Of a stretch of DNA of 64,000 nucleotides, positions 12,301 to 21,734 are shown one piece after another; the first letter of the stretch is position 1; every line of letters begins with the position of its first letter. A model generated the notes under the pieces. The model ran no database searches, was not told where the DNA came from, and was given only the letters and a program-made list of their open reading frames with translations. The translations under genes were made by a program, and so were the position numbers. Origin of the DNA: Sternotherus odoratus. Taxonomy: Eukaryota; Chordata; Testudines; Kinosternidae. Where the stretch lies: positions 81,961,892 through 82,025,891 of the forward strand of contig JAVMKO010000001.1 in the NCBI GenBank assembly GCA_032164245.1, in the 5' to 3' direction.

Positions 12301-12372
12301 AGAAGGAAAGAGAAATAGTGCAGTGGCAGGAGCAGGGATACCTTCATAAGTACTGAATGTTCCCGAGGCCAT
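5507..12372 (-). CDS. APOL: Apolipoprotein L family gene, 3 coding exons, 357 aa
   Basis: Seen: joining complement 12372-12342, 12213-12063 and 6398-5507 gives 1074 nt, one open frame of 357 residues plus TAG. Both junctions keep frame and use GT/AG introns. Residues about 121-166 form a long hydrophobic hairpin, residues about 291-312 a second hydrophobic segment, and residues about 324-354 an amphipathic, heptad-like helix. The run IDETHKNCTIAN before the hairpin and the HLTEGAKAEAAEDI block near the C-terminus are typical APOL signatures. Known of the family: APOL proteins associate with intracellular membranes; some form channels and some act in lipid handling or innate defence. No signal peptide is visible, so it is probably intracellular like APOL2/3/6 rather than secreted like primate APOL1. 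It is divergent from myoglobin, as MB and APOL6 are in mammals, so it is best viewed as APOL6-like. The specific paralogue is inferred. Confidence 0.9.
6590..6835 (+). mobile_element. CryI-type tRNA-derived SINE
   Basis: GACTTAGGAGACAGCTGGTT, then GGTGACCTTGAGCAAGTCAC, then a 3' part ending in AATAATAATGAT. The head is the tRNA-Lys-derived promoter region, decayed. It lies in the APOL long intron, antisense to the gene. Confidence 0.8.
6865..7100. mobile_element. Harbinger-like MITE (CTTGTCTACAC end)
   Basis: Left end GGGCTTGTCTACACTAG, right end near TAAGTGTCCACATGGGG. The interior has the usual text of turtle elements with TGTCTACAC ends. Borders approximate. Confidence 0.6.
7195..7345 (-). 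mobile_element. tRNA-derived SINE, antisense fragment
   Basis: ACTGAGGCACAGTGTGAGC, CCAAGGTCACACAGACAG and GGAATTGAACCAGGTCTC are the reverse complement of a CryI-like head including its B box. Confidence 0.75.
8344..9680. mobile_element. Penelope-like element, inverted 5' part, split by a solo LTR
   Basis: Flanked by a 10-bp duplication AAATAAAGAT at 8334-8343 and 9681-9690. From 8344 to about 8700 the sequence is antisense to the GIY-YIG ORF end of the copy at 61.4 kb (complement encodes ETAELELICKFDTLKLDL). From about 8700 onward it is in sense: the 3' non-coding region and the GATGAAGTGGG tail, which resumes at 9583 after the LTR. Without the LTR the insertion is 575 bp. Confidence 0.8.
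8821..9582 (+). mobile_element. Solo LTR nested in the Penelope-like copy
   Basis: 762 bp starting TGTCGTAAG and ending CTCTTACA (TG...CA), flanked by a 5-bp duplication CATGT at 8816-8820 and 9583-9587. It contains ATTAAA after a T-rich stretch near 9190 (possible poly(A) signal). No internal retroviral genes are present, so it is a solo LTR left by recombination. Parent family unknown. Confidence 0.8.
9755..9830 (+). mobile_element. CR1-like 3' end fragment
   Basis: GGTGAAATTCCATGGTCTG and GGTCAGGCTAGATGATCC match the common 3' end of CR1-clade LINEs in turtles. Very short. Confidence 0.5.
10214..10416. mobile_element. Palindromic hAT MITE (CAGGGGTCGGC ends)
   Basis: 203 bp with long inverted ends (CAGGGGTCGGCGACC against GGTTGCCGACCCCTG) and a perfect 8-bp duplication GAATAGGC at 10206-10213 and 10417-10424. 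It lies in the APOL long intron. Confidence 0.92.
10559..11085. mobile_element. hAT element with hairpin and G-rich internal repeats
   Basis: 527 bp, ends CAGGGCCGGCG and CGCCGGCCCTG, perfect 8-bp duplication GGGCCTGG at 10551-10558 and 11086-11093. Near the left end, arms at 10581-10606 and 10616-10643 form a near-perfect 26-bp hairpin. The interior (10790-11040) is an irregular G-rich tandem array with GGCTGGGCTGGGG and CAGCCGCTGTCAGCTGG modules. Confidence 0.9.
11276..11761. mobile_element. hAT element (CAGGGTTCTCAACC end)
   Basis: 486 bp, ends CAGGGTTCTCAACCT and ACTGAGAACCATTA, flanks CTCTGAGG (11268-11275) and CTCTGAGA (11762-11769). No coding sequence. It lies in the APOL long intron, between the terminal and second exons. 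Confidence 0.8.
12063..12213 (-). CDS. APOL: APOL coding exon 2
   Basis: 151 nt, acceptor ATCTTAG|AAATC and donor TTGAGAG|GTAAGC. It encodes an acidic helical segment (ITDDHDLQYDGSL, then SELLQEKIYSEELQSLF and NYEEMLRDVMDLER) that corresponds to the region before the membrane domain in APOL proteins. It ends in phase 2, matching exon 3. Intron 1 is only 128 bp. Confidence 0.85.
12342..12372 (-). CDS. APOL: APOL coding exon 1 (start codon exon)
   Basis: A 31-nt coding stretch encodes MASGTFSTYE plus one base. The ATG has A at -3 and G at +4, a good Kozak context. The donor is GAAG|GTATCC. It is too short for ORF callers. It was chosen because its single leftover base joins in frame to exon 2, restoring a Glu codon. 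An upstream splice acceptor or transcription start was not resolved. Confidence 0.75.
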
Positions 12373-12559
12373 CTTATCAGGTGAAAATAGCAGGTGCAAC
12401 TTCTGTGACTTCGGTTACGTTGCAATCTTCTGCCCCTCTCATGCAGAGGAGAGAGGCTTCCACCCTGGTAAAAAGAAGAGCAGGAAAAGTGTATCAGCAG
12501 AAGAAACAAGTGTTGCATGTGGAAAAAGTTTAGTGGGAAGCAGGGTCCCATGTTAGTGG

Positions 12560-13070
12560 TCTGAAAACTGGGGTGAATGCAGCCCAGGGGGTGCGTGAGA
12601 CCACCCACTGGGGGCTGTGGCGGCCTCGGCTGTGGAGCTGGGTGCTGTGGTGGACTGGCCCCATGGGCTGGGCGCCGCAGCTGCAGCCACAGCTGGAAGA
12701 GCAGGGTGCTGTGGTGGGACCAGCCGGACTGGCCACAGGAGGTGGGTGCCACGGCTGCAGCCCCGGGCGGTGCGGCGGGAACCGGTCCCGGGATGCGCGG
12801 CTGCAGCCCCGGCCCCAGGGAAGCAGCAGAGGGCAAGGAACAGGGAGGCTTATATAGGGGGTGGGGTCCTGGGGGGCAGTGAGGGGCGGGGGTCCCAGGA
12901 GGGAGCAGTCAGGGGACAAGGAGGGAGGGTTCTGAGGGGGACAGTCGGGGGCAGGAAGTGGGTGGGAGTGGATGGGGGCAGGGCTAGGGCGGGGCTTCCC
13001 CCGTGGGGGAGGGTGTTCAAAAAAAATTTCTGCTGGGGGTGCATGATCACAAAAAGTTTGGAGACTCTGT
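12560..13070. mobile_element. hAT-like element with GC-rich interior
   Basis: About 511 bp, ends TCTGAAAACTGGGG and AGTTTGGAGACTCTGT, flanked by GTTAGTGG (12552-12559) and GCTAGTGG (13071-13078). The interior is GC-rich and yields several spurious ORFs. It sits just upstream of the APOL start exon, so it could influence that promoter. Confidence 0.7.
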
Positions 13071-13778
13071 GCTAGTGGAATATGCCCAGCCATCACAAAA
13101 CCACCATCATAACTGGCACAAATTCTCCCTTTTGTTGGCAGCCGCATGTATGTTGTGGGAAATCTAGCAAGGTCCTTCATTAAGATGTGTCTACAGACTC
13201 CAAACAGTTAAGATGTTGTGTAGTGCTGTATTATTTAACAGGGGTGTTGAATTGCGCCAATGAAGTAACTCAGAGCAGTATAAAAACTGCTGGGATGTAG
13301 TCCTGAGAAGGCAATTTCAAGCAAACGGGTGTAAAGAGAGGCCCTAACGTATTTGCTTGTGTGATGAAGTAATTTTTTATTCTGGGCAGTGCACGTCCTG
13401 CTGTGCTAAAGTGATAAGAAGACAGGATCGTGAATTTTGAAAGCATGAAATCTGGTTTACCTTTGTGGCAAGAACCAGAACCAGGATGCAATTTAAGTGG
13501 ATGCAAAGGTGCCTTAGTCTTGGGTCTTGCGCTGCAGCTGATGTTTGGATCAATAGCTGCTTCCTGATAGATAAATGGATTCTGTGATAGTTGGCGTTTT
13601 CCATACGGTAGCTTTTGACCTGTTCAAATTGCATTTCATTAAAGTCTAAAATCTAGAGAGACATTTTAATCTAGATCAAGATGAGGCCAACTACACATAC
13701 AGGGCCTGAGTCTCCTCTCCCATATTCCAGGTTTAAACAGGTCTAATTCTACCACTGGGGTGGAAGCATGCTCTTGTG

Positions 13779-14090
13779 CAGTGTTTGCCAACCATTTCAG
13801 GTGCAATATCAGCCCTCTCCTTATTCAAATGCAAAATTTTTCCTGACCCCCCAGACATTTTTTTTACTCTTACTTTTATACTAGCTGTATTGATAATAGC
13901 AATACCAAGCCTACATCATGTATCTGTTTGCATGTTTCAGGAGGTTCAATATTTGACCTCGAAGGGGGAGGGGGGAGGGAACTGGAGGAGCTTTAGATTC
14001 TAATTAAGTTTTCAATGCTTCACAATGCACCTTGAGTGCCTTTTGTGGCTTCCCTGAGGGTCACGACCCTCCCAGTTGAGAAATTCTAAT
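13779..14090. mobile_element. Probable hAT remnant
   Basis: Begins CAGTGTTTGCCAACCATTTC and ends near CCCAGTTGAGAAATTCTA, the pattern of other CAGTGGTTCTCAACC-type hATs. No clear target duplication; borders are approximate. Confidence 0.5.
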
Positions 14091-14093
14091 CTA

Positions 14094-14305
14094 GTAGATG
14101 AGGATCTGGATTGGCAGTCAGGAGACTGAGGTTCTATTCCTATCTCTGCCACTGATGTGCTGGGTGACCTTGGGCAAGTCACACCCCCATGCCTCAGTTT
14201 CCCCTTTGACTAACTTGTCTATATAGTTAGCAGATTATAAACTCTCATTATGCATTGATGCAGTGACTACCACAGCATGGTCTTGATCTCATCTGAGCCC
14301 CTAGG
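14094..14305 (+). mobile_element. CryI-type SINE
   Basis: GTCAGGAGACTGAGGTTCTA (B-box region) and GGGTGACCTTGGGCAAGTCA with CCTCAGTTTCCCC. Good match to the turtle SINE head and body; the 3' end is degraded. Confidence 0.85.
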
Positions 14306-14758
14306 CTGTGTAGTAAAATGAGGCCCTGACACATAAACCCTTGTATCAGAGGCCCGGTATAAGGCCTAAGGCCTGAACTAAAGTAATGGTCAAGACTTTG
14401 TTAACATAAAGCAAAGATAAACTGTGAGCAAAAGGCAGGCCCTGCTCAGAGTCGGGCAAGGAGAGGGCTGATACTGCAAAAATACACATACCTAAAAGCC
14501 ACTGGCCACTAGAGACATAAACATGTGCCAGGATGGTACCAAGAACACTCCGATACTTGCACATTCCACACAGGTAACCAAGAGAGAGGCAGTACCCTAA
14601 CACGTAGAGGGGTTGTACCTCAATACGTCAGGAGTGACATGTAACTTGTCTGTACCTGTGTATAAGAATTTACCCCTAAGGAATCATCTTGGTCTGGCCT
14701 AAGGGGCAGTGGTAAATCTCGCCACTGACTGAGCCGGTCCATTGTCAGGGAGCACATA

Positions 14759-14895
14759 CCCTGTTTCCCCGAAAGTAAGACATCCCCCGAAAATAAGACG
14801 TACTTCCAGTTTTGCCTCTCGCTGTAATATAATGTAATGTAATTTTGGGAGCAAAAATTAATATAAGACACTGTCTTATTTTCGGGGAAACACGG
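14759..14895. mobile_element. MITE with CCCTGTTTCCCCGAAA ends and TA duplication
   Basis: 137 bp, inverted ends CCCTGTTTCCCCGAAAGTAAG and its complement CTTATTTTCGGGGAAACACGG, flanked by TA on both sides. The dinucleotide duplication suggests the Tc1/mariner group, but the family is not certain. Confidence 0.75.
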
Positions 14896-15162
14896 TATGT
14901 ACTAGCAGAACTGCAGACATTTGATCCAGGGAGCTAGGGACTGTTTGTTTGGCAATAAACCTGGACAGGTGCTTTTGTACCTTATCGGAGTCTGTGGTCA
15001 TTGGGCGGTTCGCTCGTGATCTGTCATGCTAGCTATCTGCACAGAGCTGGGACAGCACACAGGGAAAACACGCACGCACGCAGCTGACTATCATCAACAT
15101 TAGATAGAGCAGAGCATCACACCGGTGACGTCTGACAACAGGCTGTACCATAATACAAACAA

Positions 15163-16229
15163 TCTATATATATAAAAGTCAAATGGTGTATGCGTGTATG
15201 TATGCGTGTATGTATGTACGTGCGCTTACTCCTTCCACACCGTTTGAGCTAGAGACTTGAAATTTGGAACAGTTAGAGGTCTTAGGGTCCTAATCAGGGT
15301 AAGAGTCGAAAATTTTTCAAATCTCACCTCTGACGCCCCCCAGGGGTGAAATTATTTAAAGGCCAATCACATCAGCTGGGCAGCTGCTGTTCTCTGTGAC
15401 ATAGTTATGATGTCATAATACCCTCTCCAACGGACCCCGCACTCGCTCATCTCTCTGCCCCCTCCCCCCTCCAACGGACCCCGCACTCGCTCAGCTCTCT
15501 GCCTCCTCCCCCCTCCAACGGACCCCGCACTCGCTCAGCTCTCTGCCCCCTCCCCACCTCCGACGGACCCGAGTTGGGTTTGGTCGGAGGGTAAGTGAGG
15601 TAGGGGTGTCGGGTTTGGTCGGGGGGTGAGGTGGGGGGTGTCGGGTTTGGTCCGGGAGTGAGGTGGGGGTGTCGGGTTTGTTCGGGAGGGTAAGCGAGCC
15701 GGGGGTGTTGGGTTTGGTCTGGGGGGGTGGGAAGGTGTCGGGGTGGGTGAGGGGTGAGGTGTGGGTGTTGGGGTTAGTCGGGGGTATTGGGTTTGGTGGG
15801 GGGGTAAGGTGGGGTTGTTGGGTTTGTTTGGGGAGTTGAGAAGGGGGGTCGGGGTTGGTCGAGGGGTAAGTGAGGTGTGGGTGTCGGGTTTGTTTGTGGT
15901 GGTAGGTAGGAGTGTCGGGTTTGGTTGGGGGGGAAAGTGAGGTGGGTGTGTCAGGTTTGGTCTACGGGGGGTGAGGTGTGGTGTTGGTCAGGGGGTGTTG
16001 GTAGGGGGGTGCATGGGGGTGTTGGGTTTGGGTGGGGGGGTGAAAATGTGAGTCGGGGTTGGTCGAGGGGTAAGTGCGGTGGGGGTGTCGGGTTTGGTCG
16101 GGGGGGTGAGGTGGGGGTGTCAGGTTTTCTCTCTGCCCCCTCCCCCCTCCAACGGACCCTGCACTCGCTCAGCTGTCTGCCCCCTCCCCACCTCCGACTG
16201 ACCCTAGCAACGCCGGGTATTTTCGCTAG
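15163..16229 (+). mobile_element. Non-autonomous Helitron with internal tandem repeats
   Basis: Begins TCTATATATATAAAAG after a host A and ends GCTAG before a T, the Helitron pattern of 5' TC and 3' CTAG between A and T. It contains about three copies of a 43-bp module built on CCTCCAACGGACCCCGCACT and CGCTCAGCTCTCTGC. A GT-rich array follows (15590-16130; units about 35 bp with GTCGGGTTTGGTCGGGG). No protein domain. Confidence 0.8.
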
Positions 16230-16823
16230 TCCTATATAATAAAAGGCCAGAGGATGTTTGTCCAAAGCCGTCATGCTCAGTAGAGACGGCCTGCACAAAC
16301 AGCATGCTGGGATTTGTAGTTCGGTGGCACAAAATGGCCACCATGAGCCATAGAGACGGCTTGGACAAACAGCATCCTGGGATTTGTAGTTCAGCGGCCC
16401 TTGCCATTATTCTTGAGCATCCCACAAATAGATTTAGCCCCTGCCAACGCTGAACTACCATTCATTTTGAGAAGGAGACAGTTTCCTATCAAACTTGCCT
16501 TTGGAATAACCATTAACAAATCACAAGGTCAAACTTTAGAAAAAGTTGGAATATTCCTTCCAGAGCCTGTGTTCAGTCACGGACAACTTTATGTTGCAAT
16601 GTCTCGAGTTCGTACTTCATCTGATGTCAAAATTAAAATACTTCAGGGTCCCAAGCAAGGAAAGATATTGCCTAACAGTGATAAAATTTTTACAAAAAAT
16701 ATTGTTTTCAAAGAAATATACTTTAAAGAAATATAATTACAATATACCACTTAATATATATTAATAATCTGAAAATTTCCTTCATTAAGCACCGTGGCCC
16801 GTGTACATGGGCTTTTACACTAG
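16230..16823 (+). mobile_element. Deleted Helitron with helicase remnant
   Basis: Begins TCCTATATAATAAAAGGCC and ends with the hairpin GCCCGTGTACATGGGC followed by TTTTACACTAG and a T. It keeps the C-terminal helicase coding end, with most of the Rep/helicase gene missing. A ~73-bp module near the left end is duplicated (16281-16325 and 16352-16395). Confidence 0.85.
16434..16735 (+). pseudogene. Helitron PIF1-like helicase, C-terminal remnant
   Basis: Open frame encodes RRRQFPIKLAFGITINKSQG then QTLEKVGIFLPEPVFSHGQL and YVAMSRVR. This is helicase motifs V and VI of Helitron Rep/Hel proteins (TINKSQGQT, YVAxSRVR). About 100 codons of a protein normally over 1,000; the upstream part is deleted, so it is inactive. 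Confidence 0.88.
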
Positions 16824-18621
16824 TAATCTATAATGGAAGGCAGGAAATGGAGGATTTAAAATCTGAGTTTAGTGCTAGTCTCTTTGGGCATAGACTTTCA
16901 GTAGTGATTTTGGGGACCCAACTTTAGATGCCTTAAGGGGGCTGATTTTCAGAAAGCACTGAGCATCTTCCTGTGAAAATCCAGCCCCTTTAAGGGACTG
17001 CAGGTTGCACTCTCAAAATCACCAGATGCTTTAGAAACTCTTGGCCAAGGAGAGCAGCGCTGGTCTGAGATGTTTTAAATCTTGGCCTGTGTAATTTGTC
17101 AAGCGCTGGGTACATCTACTGGGCTCTGTTTAAAATTTTAAAAAAACTATTATTTTTAGAGCTGATTAAAATTCTGTGTACGTGCATATGGAAATGAGGT
17201 GCAGCCCTGGGGCTCCTGGCAATCGGCGAGCGTGGCTCTTAGCACTGCAAAGGTCGGGCAGCTCTGATGGGCAAATGAGCAGAGCCCAGATTACAGGTAA
17301 GAAAATTCCCTGTTGAGTGTGTCCAAGCGCCTCATTGTAATTAGCATCTGTCACACTGCAAATCAAAGAGTGCATAGAAGGATGCGAGGAGGGGCAGCAA
17401 CCCAGCCATGGGAAAGAAATGGTGATGACGGATCTACTGAATGTTGGAGCGGCAGCATGAGAAAGGGATTTAGGAGTTGTATGACCCGGGTCTCGTTCAT
17501 GATTCCATTCTGGCCATCCTGCATGCGCGTCGGCTAGTCACTGAACCGCTCTGCGCCTCGTTTTCTCCATCTGCAAAAATAGGGCTCATTCCGGTGCCTC
17601 TTTGATCCGCTTTGAGCTCTTCAGATGAAAAGTGCCATATGAACCCAAAGCCCTGGGTTGTTTGTTACTCCATCTGTTGTCTCCGAAGAATAGCTAACAT
17701 TCAGATAAAAGACTATTAAGTCACAGTTTAATCAACTGCCTTGCTGCAGCATTAGAGCAGCGTACAAACTCCTCCCCGAAGAGGATGTTAGAAATCCAGC
17801 GCTACAGAAAGGGGGGGGGGGGCTACAGCATGACTCAGCCTTGTCCTCGTGGCACTAGCAGCGCTGACCGGCTGGCAACACAAAGGGGAATGGTTATGGA
17901 TGCCTTGTCCTGGGAGGTGCCTTGTGCTTCCTGCTGGAGGCTGAGTGCTCTCATCGGCCACTGAACTCAATGGGAGCTGAGCTGTTCAGCACCGATCAGG
18001 GTCAGACCCTTAGAAAGCCAGAGCTCCCATTTCCTGCTTGGCGAACTAAAGAAACCTGGTCTGCAGTTTCAGTTTGGTGAACGTACCTGGGTGGGGGACT
18101 CCTGCTCGTGTTTCGACACTGTATTTATAGCGGGCGGGGTGTTAACTGTGGAATGTGATCACATGCTGTTCAGTTGATGTTGGCACAGGCACCTTGGCAG
18201 AATAACCTCCACTCCCTGACTATCTTCCCTTCCCCACCACAAGTGACCTTCAGCTGAATCTGCCATTTTCCTGGGGTCATTTGGGAGGCGTTATAGTCAG
18301 AATACTGATTTGGTAACTAGACCGAATGGGCTTTCCCAAGGGAATGAAACTGTTTTCTTCTTCTCATATTGTTTCAGTGCATAATAGAAAGCTCCTGGGG
18401 GGGGGAGGGGGGGGACTATGACTGCTGTGCAGCACAATTGAACCTGCCTGGGGGTGAAGCCATACGTCACAGTCATTGGACTAGCTGCACCTCTGACCTC
18501 ACCCATTTTCTTCGACTGCACCTTGCTCTGGTCCTGGGCCTCATGCCATTGGGGTGGAACTGTGTGATTCTCCCACTCTCAGACCAGACCCTGGCTGCAG
18601 TCCCCTGGGATCAGCCATGAT
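16824..18621. other. Intergenic, one diverged SINE only
   Basis: Apart from the SINE near 17.5 kb, I see no repeat ends, RNA gene or exon. Confidence 0.45.
17485..17645 (+). mobile_element. CryI-type SINE, diverged
   Basis: CTAGTCACTGAACCGCTCTG, CGTTTTCTCCATCTGCAAA and CGCTTTGAGCTCTTCAGATG correspond to the SINE body and tail; the head is diverged. Confidence 0.6.
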
Positions 18622-19384
18622 TAAGGCTGCAAGTCTGTCATGGAAGTCAACAATAACCGGGACCTCCGGGACTTCTGCGGTGGCCAGTAAGGCTGGCCTG
18701 GAGGCTGCCTGGGCAGCTCAGTCCTCCCTCAGATCAGCCACACCGGCTGCTGCTTGGGCAGCCTCAGGCCACCATGCACCTCTCTGTCAGCAGCAGCTGG
18801 AGTTTGGATGTGGGAGGGGGCTTAGGACTGAGGCAGGGGGTTGGAGTGTGGGAGGGGGTGAGGGCTCTGAGTGGCACTTACCTCAGGGGGAGGGAGGGCT
18901 CCCTGGCAGCAGCCGGCATGTCTGGCTCCTAGGCGGCGGTGTGGCCAGGCGGCTCTGCACATTGCGTGCTGCCTCCGCCCGCAGGTGCTGCCCCTGCAGC
19001 TCCCATTGGCTGCAGTTCCCAGCCAATGGGAGCTGCGGAGTGGGCGCTCGGGGCAGGGGCAGCACACATAGCCCTCCTGGCTGTACCTCCACCTAGGGGC
19101 TGCCAGGACAGGCCGGCCACTTTGGGGAACCGTGTGGAGCCAGGTAGGGAGCCTGCCAGCCTCCCCTCCCCTCCTGAAACAGTGGGGGTCCTGGGGCACA
19201 AGCCCTCGGGCCACCCCCACAGAGCACCCGCTACACCCCTAGGTCACCTCTCCTCACACAGCACCTCACTGTTAGGGGTATATAGTACAAGCCATGGACA
19301 GGTCACGGGCCATGAATTTTTGTTTACTGCCTATGACCTGTCCACGACTTTTACTAAAAATTCCCATGACTAAAATGTAGCTTA
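18622..19384. mobile_element. hAT-like element with CCAAT-bearing palindrome
   Basis: 763 bp, ends TAAGGCTGC and TAGCTTA, perfect 8-bp duplication GCCATGAT at 18614-18621 and 19385-19392. The interior is GC-rich. It holds a 17-bp perfect inverted repeat (arms 18996-19012 and 19020-19036, each containing CCAAT or ATTGG) around a 7-nt loop. Confidence 0.85.
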
Positions 19385-19392
19385 GCCATGAT

Positions 19393-20823
19393 TACCTCAG
19401 CGGGCTGACTTATTTTAAGTGCCTGCATTTCTGTCCCCTGTGCAACCAATGAGAGTGGTATTCACTACTCAGTAACAGGACAGGCTTTCTAAAGCAGTGT
19501 TATGAATTTAGAGCCAAAGCTTTACCGATTAAACAAATTTTAAAACAATAAACAGACTAATGCATGTCTAGCTTACCAGGAAGGCCCTTGGTAGATAGGT
19601 CTTAGCTTTCTGTAGACACCCTGAAACCTCTAGGGTCTGACATGTACAATCTGTTGCTTTAGCTCACAAACCATTTCTCCCCCTACTTCAGAGAGTCACC
19701 TTTAAAGACAGCTTAGTGTTTTGATCACTCCCCTATTTATAGATCTTTTGATCACTAGTCTCCTAGCCTGGCAGAATAAGTCTTGCATCTTTGTTAGAGA
19801 CAAGATATAAGCTCTCTTCTTATGTGGGACCATTGTGTTTCTTTCCTGCTTGTTTTTCTAACACTCCTCATTGAATTCGAGCATTATATGGTTATAATAC
19901 ACATTCCACTACCCCAGTGTAAGTTACGCCGTCTATCTCAATAACCTCAATAATACAGAGTACATAGAATTATTATCGGTGGTCTTGGATTATTGTACAG
20001 CAGCTTTGTGCCCATCACACCATGTCTCAATGCTGATTTGTGCACTCTCCAAAAGAAGGCAATCCGGTTATATAATTTTCTAGCTAGTTGTCTTTGAAAG
20101 CCTGAAACTGTGACCACTGAAGTCAATGGCAAAGGCTCCCTTTGATTTTAATGGCCCTTAGAACAGTCCACACAAGCATACTGATGAGTAAAGTGCACTG
20201 CACTGCACTGGTCTCTACAGAAATGAATAACTCAACATGCCCCACAGTTGCTTACCTCTCCCCCACCCACTCCTCTTCCAGCTATAGCCCCCTCCCCTTT
20301 CAGCAGGCAGCCCAGCCCTACCTTCCTGCTGCTGGAATCTGTCTGTGTCAAGAGGTAGTAAAAATAGCATTTAAGAGGAAGGGACCTGCACAATCCCTAA
20401 CAGACCACCTTACCGGTCAATAGTTTACATTTCACAGGGAATTTCAGGTTTGTCCACAGGCCAGCAGGAGGCAAAACAATATCCCCTTTCTCGAGTAAGA
20501 TCTGCAAGAGCGAAAGCCCTGATAAAATGCCATGACCCTTACCTCTCTGGCTGCCCCTCGCTAGTCTGCCTGAGAAATTGTAGGGCTGTGTCTGTGTAGA
20601 CCATAGCACAGTTTCCTGTAAGGAAGTGGTGAGGAGTTTCTCAGAAATGTATTAAAACGTGTGTCATATGAAAGCCAGATACACCTGCCAAGGGCCTTAG
20701 TGTGTGTTTACCAGCAGTGGAGTAACCCAGTATTATGTGTTAGGAAGGAAAGTGGGAGGAGTGAATCAAAGGGCATGGTTTTTTTCCAAAGAGCCAGCTT
20801 GTCTGCTGGTTACACTCTTCTGT
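19393..20823. other. Intergenic, nothing recognised
   Basis: AT-rich to neutral DNA with no recognisable coding or repeat ends. Confidence 0.45.
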
Positions 20824-20965
20824 TGTAGGCAGTGTTCTTGTAGCTCTGTCAGTCCCTGGATATTAGAGAGACAAGGCGGGTGAAGTAATAGCTTGGACCA
20901 ACTTCTGTTGGTGAGAGAGATGAGCTTTTGAGTGACACAGAGCCCTTTTTTAGGTCTGGGAAAGG
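20824..20965 (-). mobile_element. Second Penelope-like tail family, antisense copy
   Basis: TAGAGAGACAAGGCGGGTGA through GACCAACTTCTGTTGGTGAG is the reverse complement of the family at the window start. Diverged; borders approximate. Confidence 0.5.
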
Positions 20966-21006
20966 TACGCAGAGTGTCACAGCTGAACAGAAAGCTGAAC
21001 AGAAAG

Positions 21007-21155
21007 CAGCGGTGTCCAATAGAAATTCAATGCTAGCCACTCTGTTAGCCACTCTTTTCTTATTAGTCACATTACAAAAAAGCCACATGCATTAGCCACA
21101 ATTCAATAGCCTATTACCCACATGTGGCTAGAGGATAATGTATTGGACACCACTG
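21007..21155. mobile_element. Small hAT-like element
   Basis: 149 bp bounded by CAGCGGTGTCCAATAG and GTATTGGACACCACTG inverted ends. No matching 8-bp flanks, so it is probably old. Confidence 0.65.
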
Positions 21156-21334
21156 GTAGAGTCATGGTCTTAACAAGGACACTGGCTTATTACAACAATC
21201 TGAAACCCACTAACTTCCTTTTTGTTCTATGACTTGCAGGAGGTTAAGGAGCCACTTCACCTTAAATAGTCCCTTAGAATATGTGCTAACTACTTATGCT
21301 AAACTATCTGATCTTGTGTTTAGCTGGGACACGC

Positions 21335-21625
21335 TCCGGCCAGGTCTACACAAGGGGGTGTGACAAGGGGTCAACCTAAGATACGCAACTTCAGCTACGT
21401 GAATAGAGTATCTGAAGTCGCCGTTTCTTAGGTCAACTTACCTGGGCGTCCCCAGGGCGGTGAGTCGACCGCTGCTGCTCCCCCGTTGACTCTGCTTCTG
21501 CCTCTTGCGGCAGTGGAGTTCCGGAGTCGACGGGGAGAGCGCTCGGGGATTGATGTATAGCGTCTAAATTGATCCCCGATAGATCGATCACTACCCACCG
21601 ACCCGGCGGGTAGTGTAGACTTGGC
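21335..21625. mobile_element. Palindrome-rich MITE (GGTCTACAC ends)
   Basis: Begins GGCCAGGTCTACACAAG and ends AGTGTAGACTTGGCC. The interior has palindromes around CAACTTCAGCTACGTG, GGGGATTG and GATAGATCGATC. It directly abuts a PIF/Harbinger element, and the same family occurs at 47.3 kb. Confidence 0.75.
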
Positions 21626-21691
21626 CTCAGTCTACACTACAAAATTACGTTGACCTAGATTACGTTGACATAGAGCTGCAGCAGTTATTGT

Positions 21692-21693
<2 letters not shown>

Positions 21694-21732
<39 letters not shown>
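21694..21732 (+). repeat. (GT)n microsatellite
   Basis: About 19 uninterrupted GT units inside the PIF/Harbinger element. Confidence 0.95.

Positions 21733-21734
<2 letters not shown>

Noticed and set aside
12573..13180. Overlapping GC-rich ORFs near 12.6-13.1 kb
   Set aside because: They fall inside a hAT-like element and exist in many frames at once.
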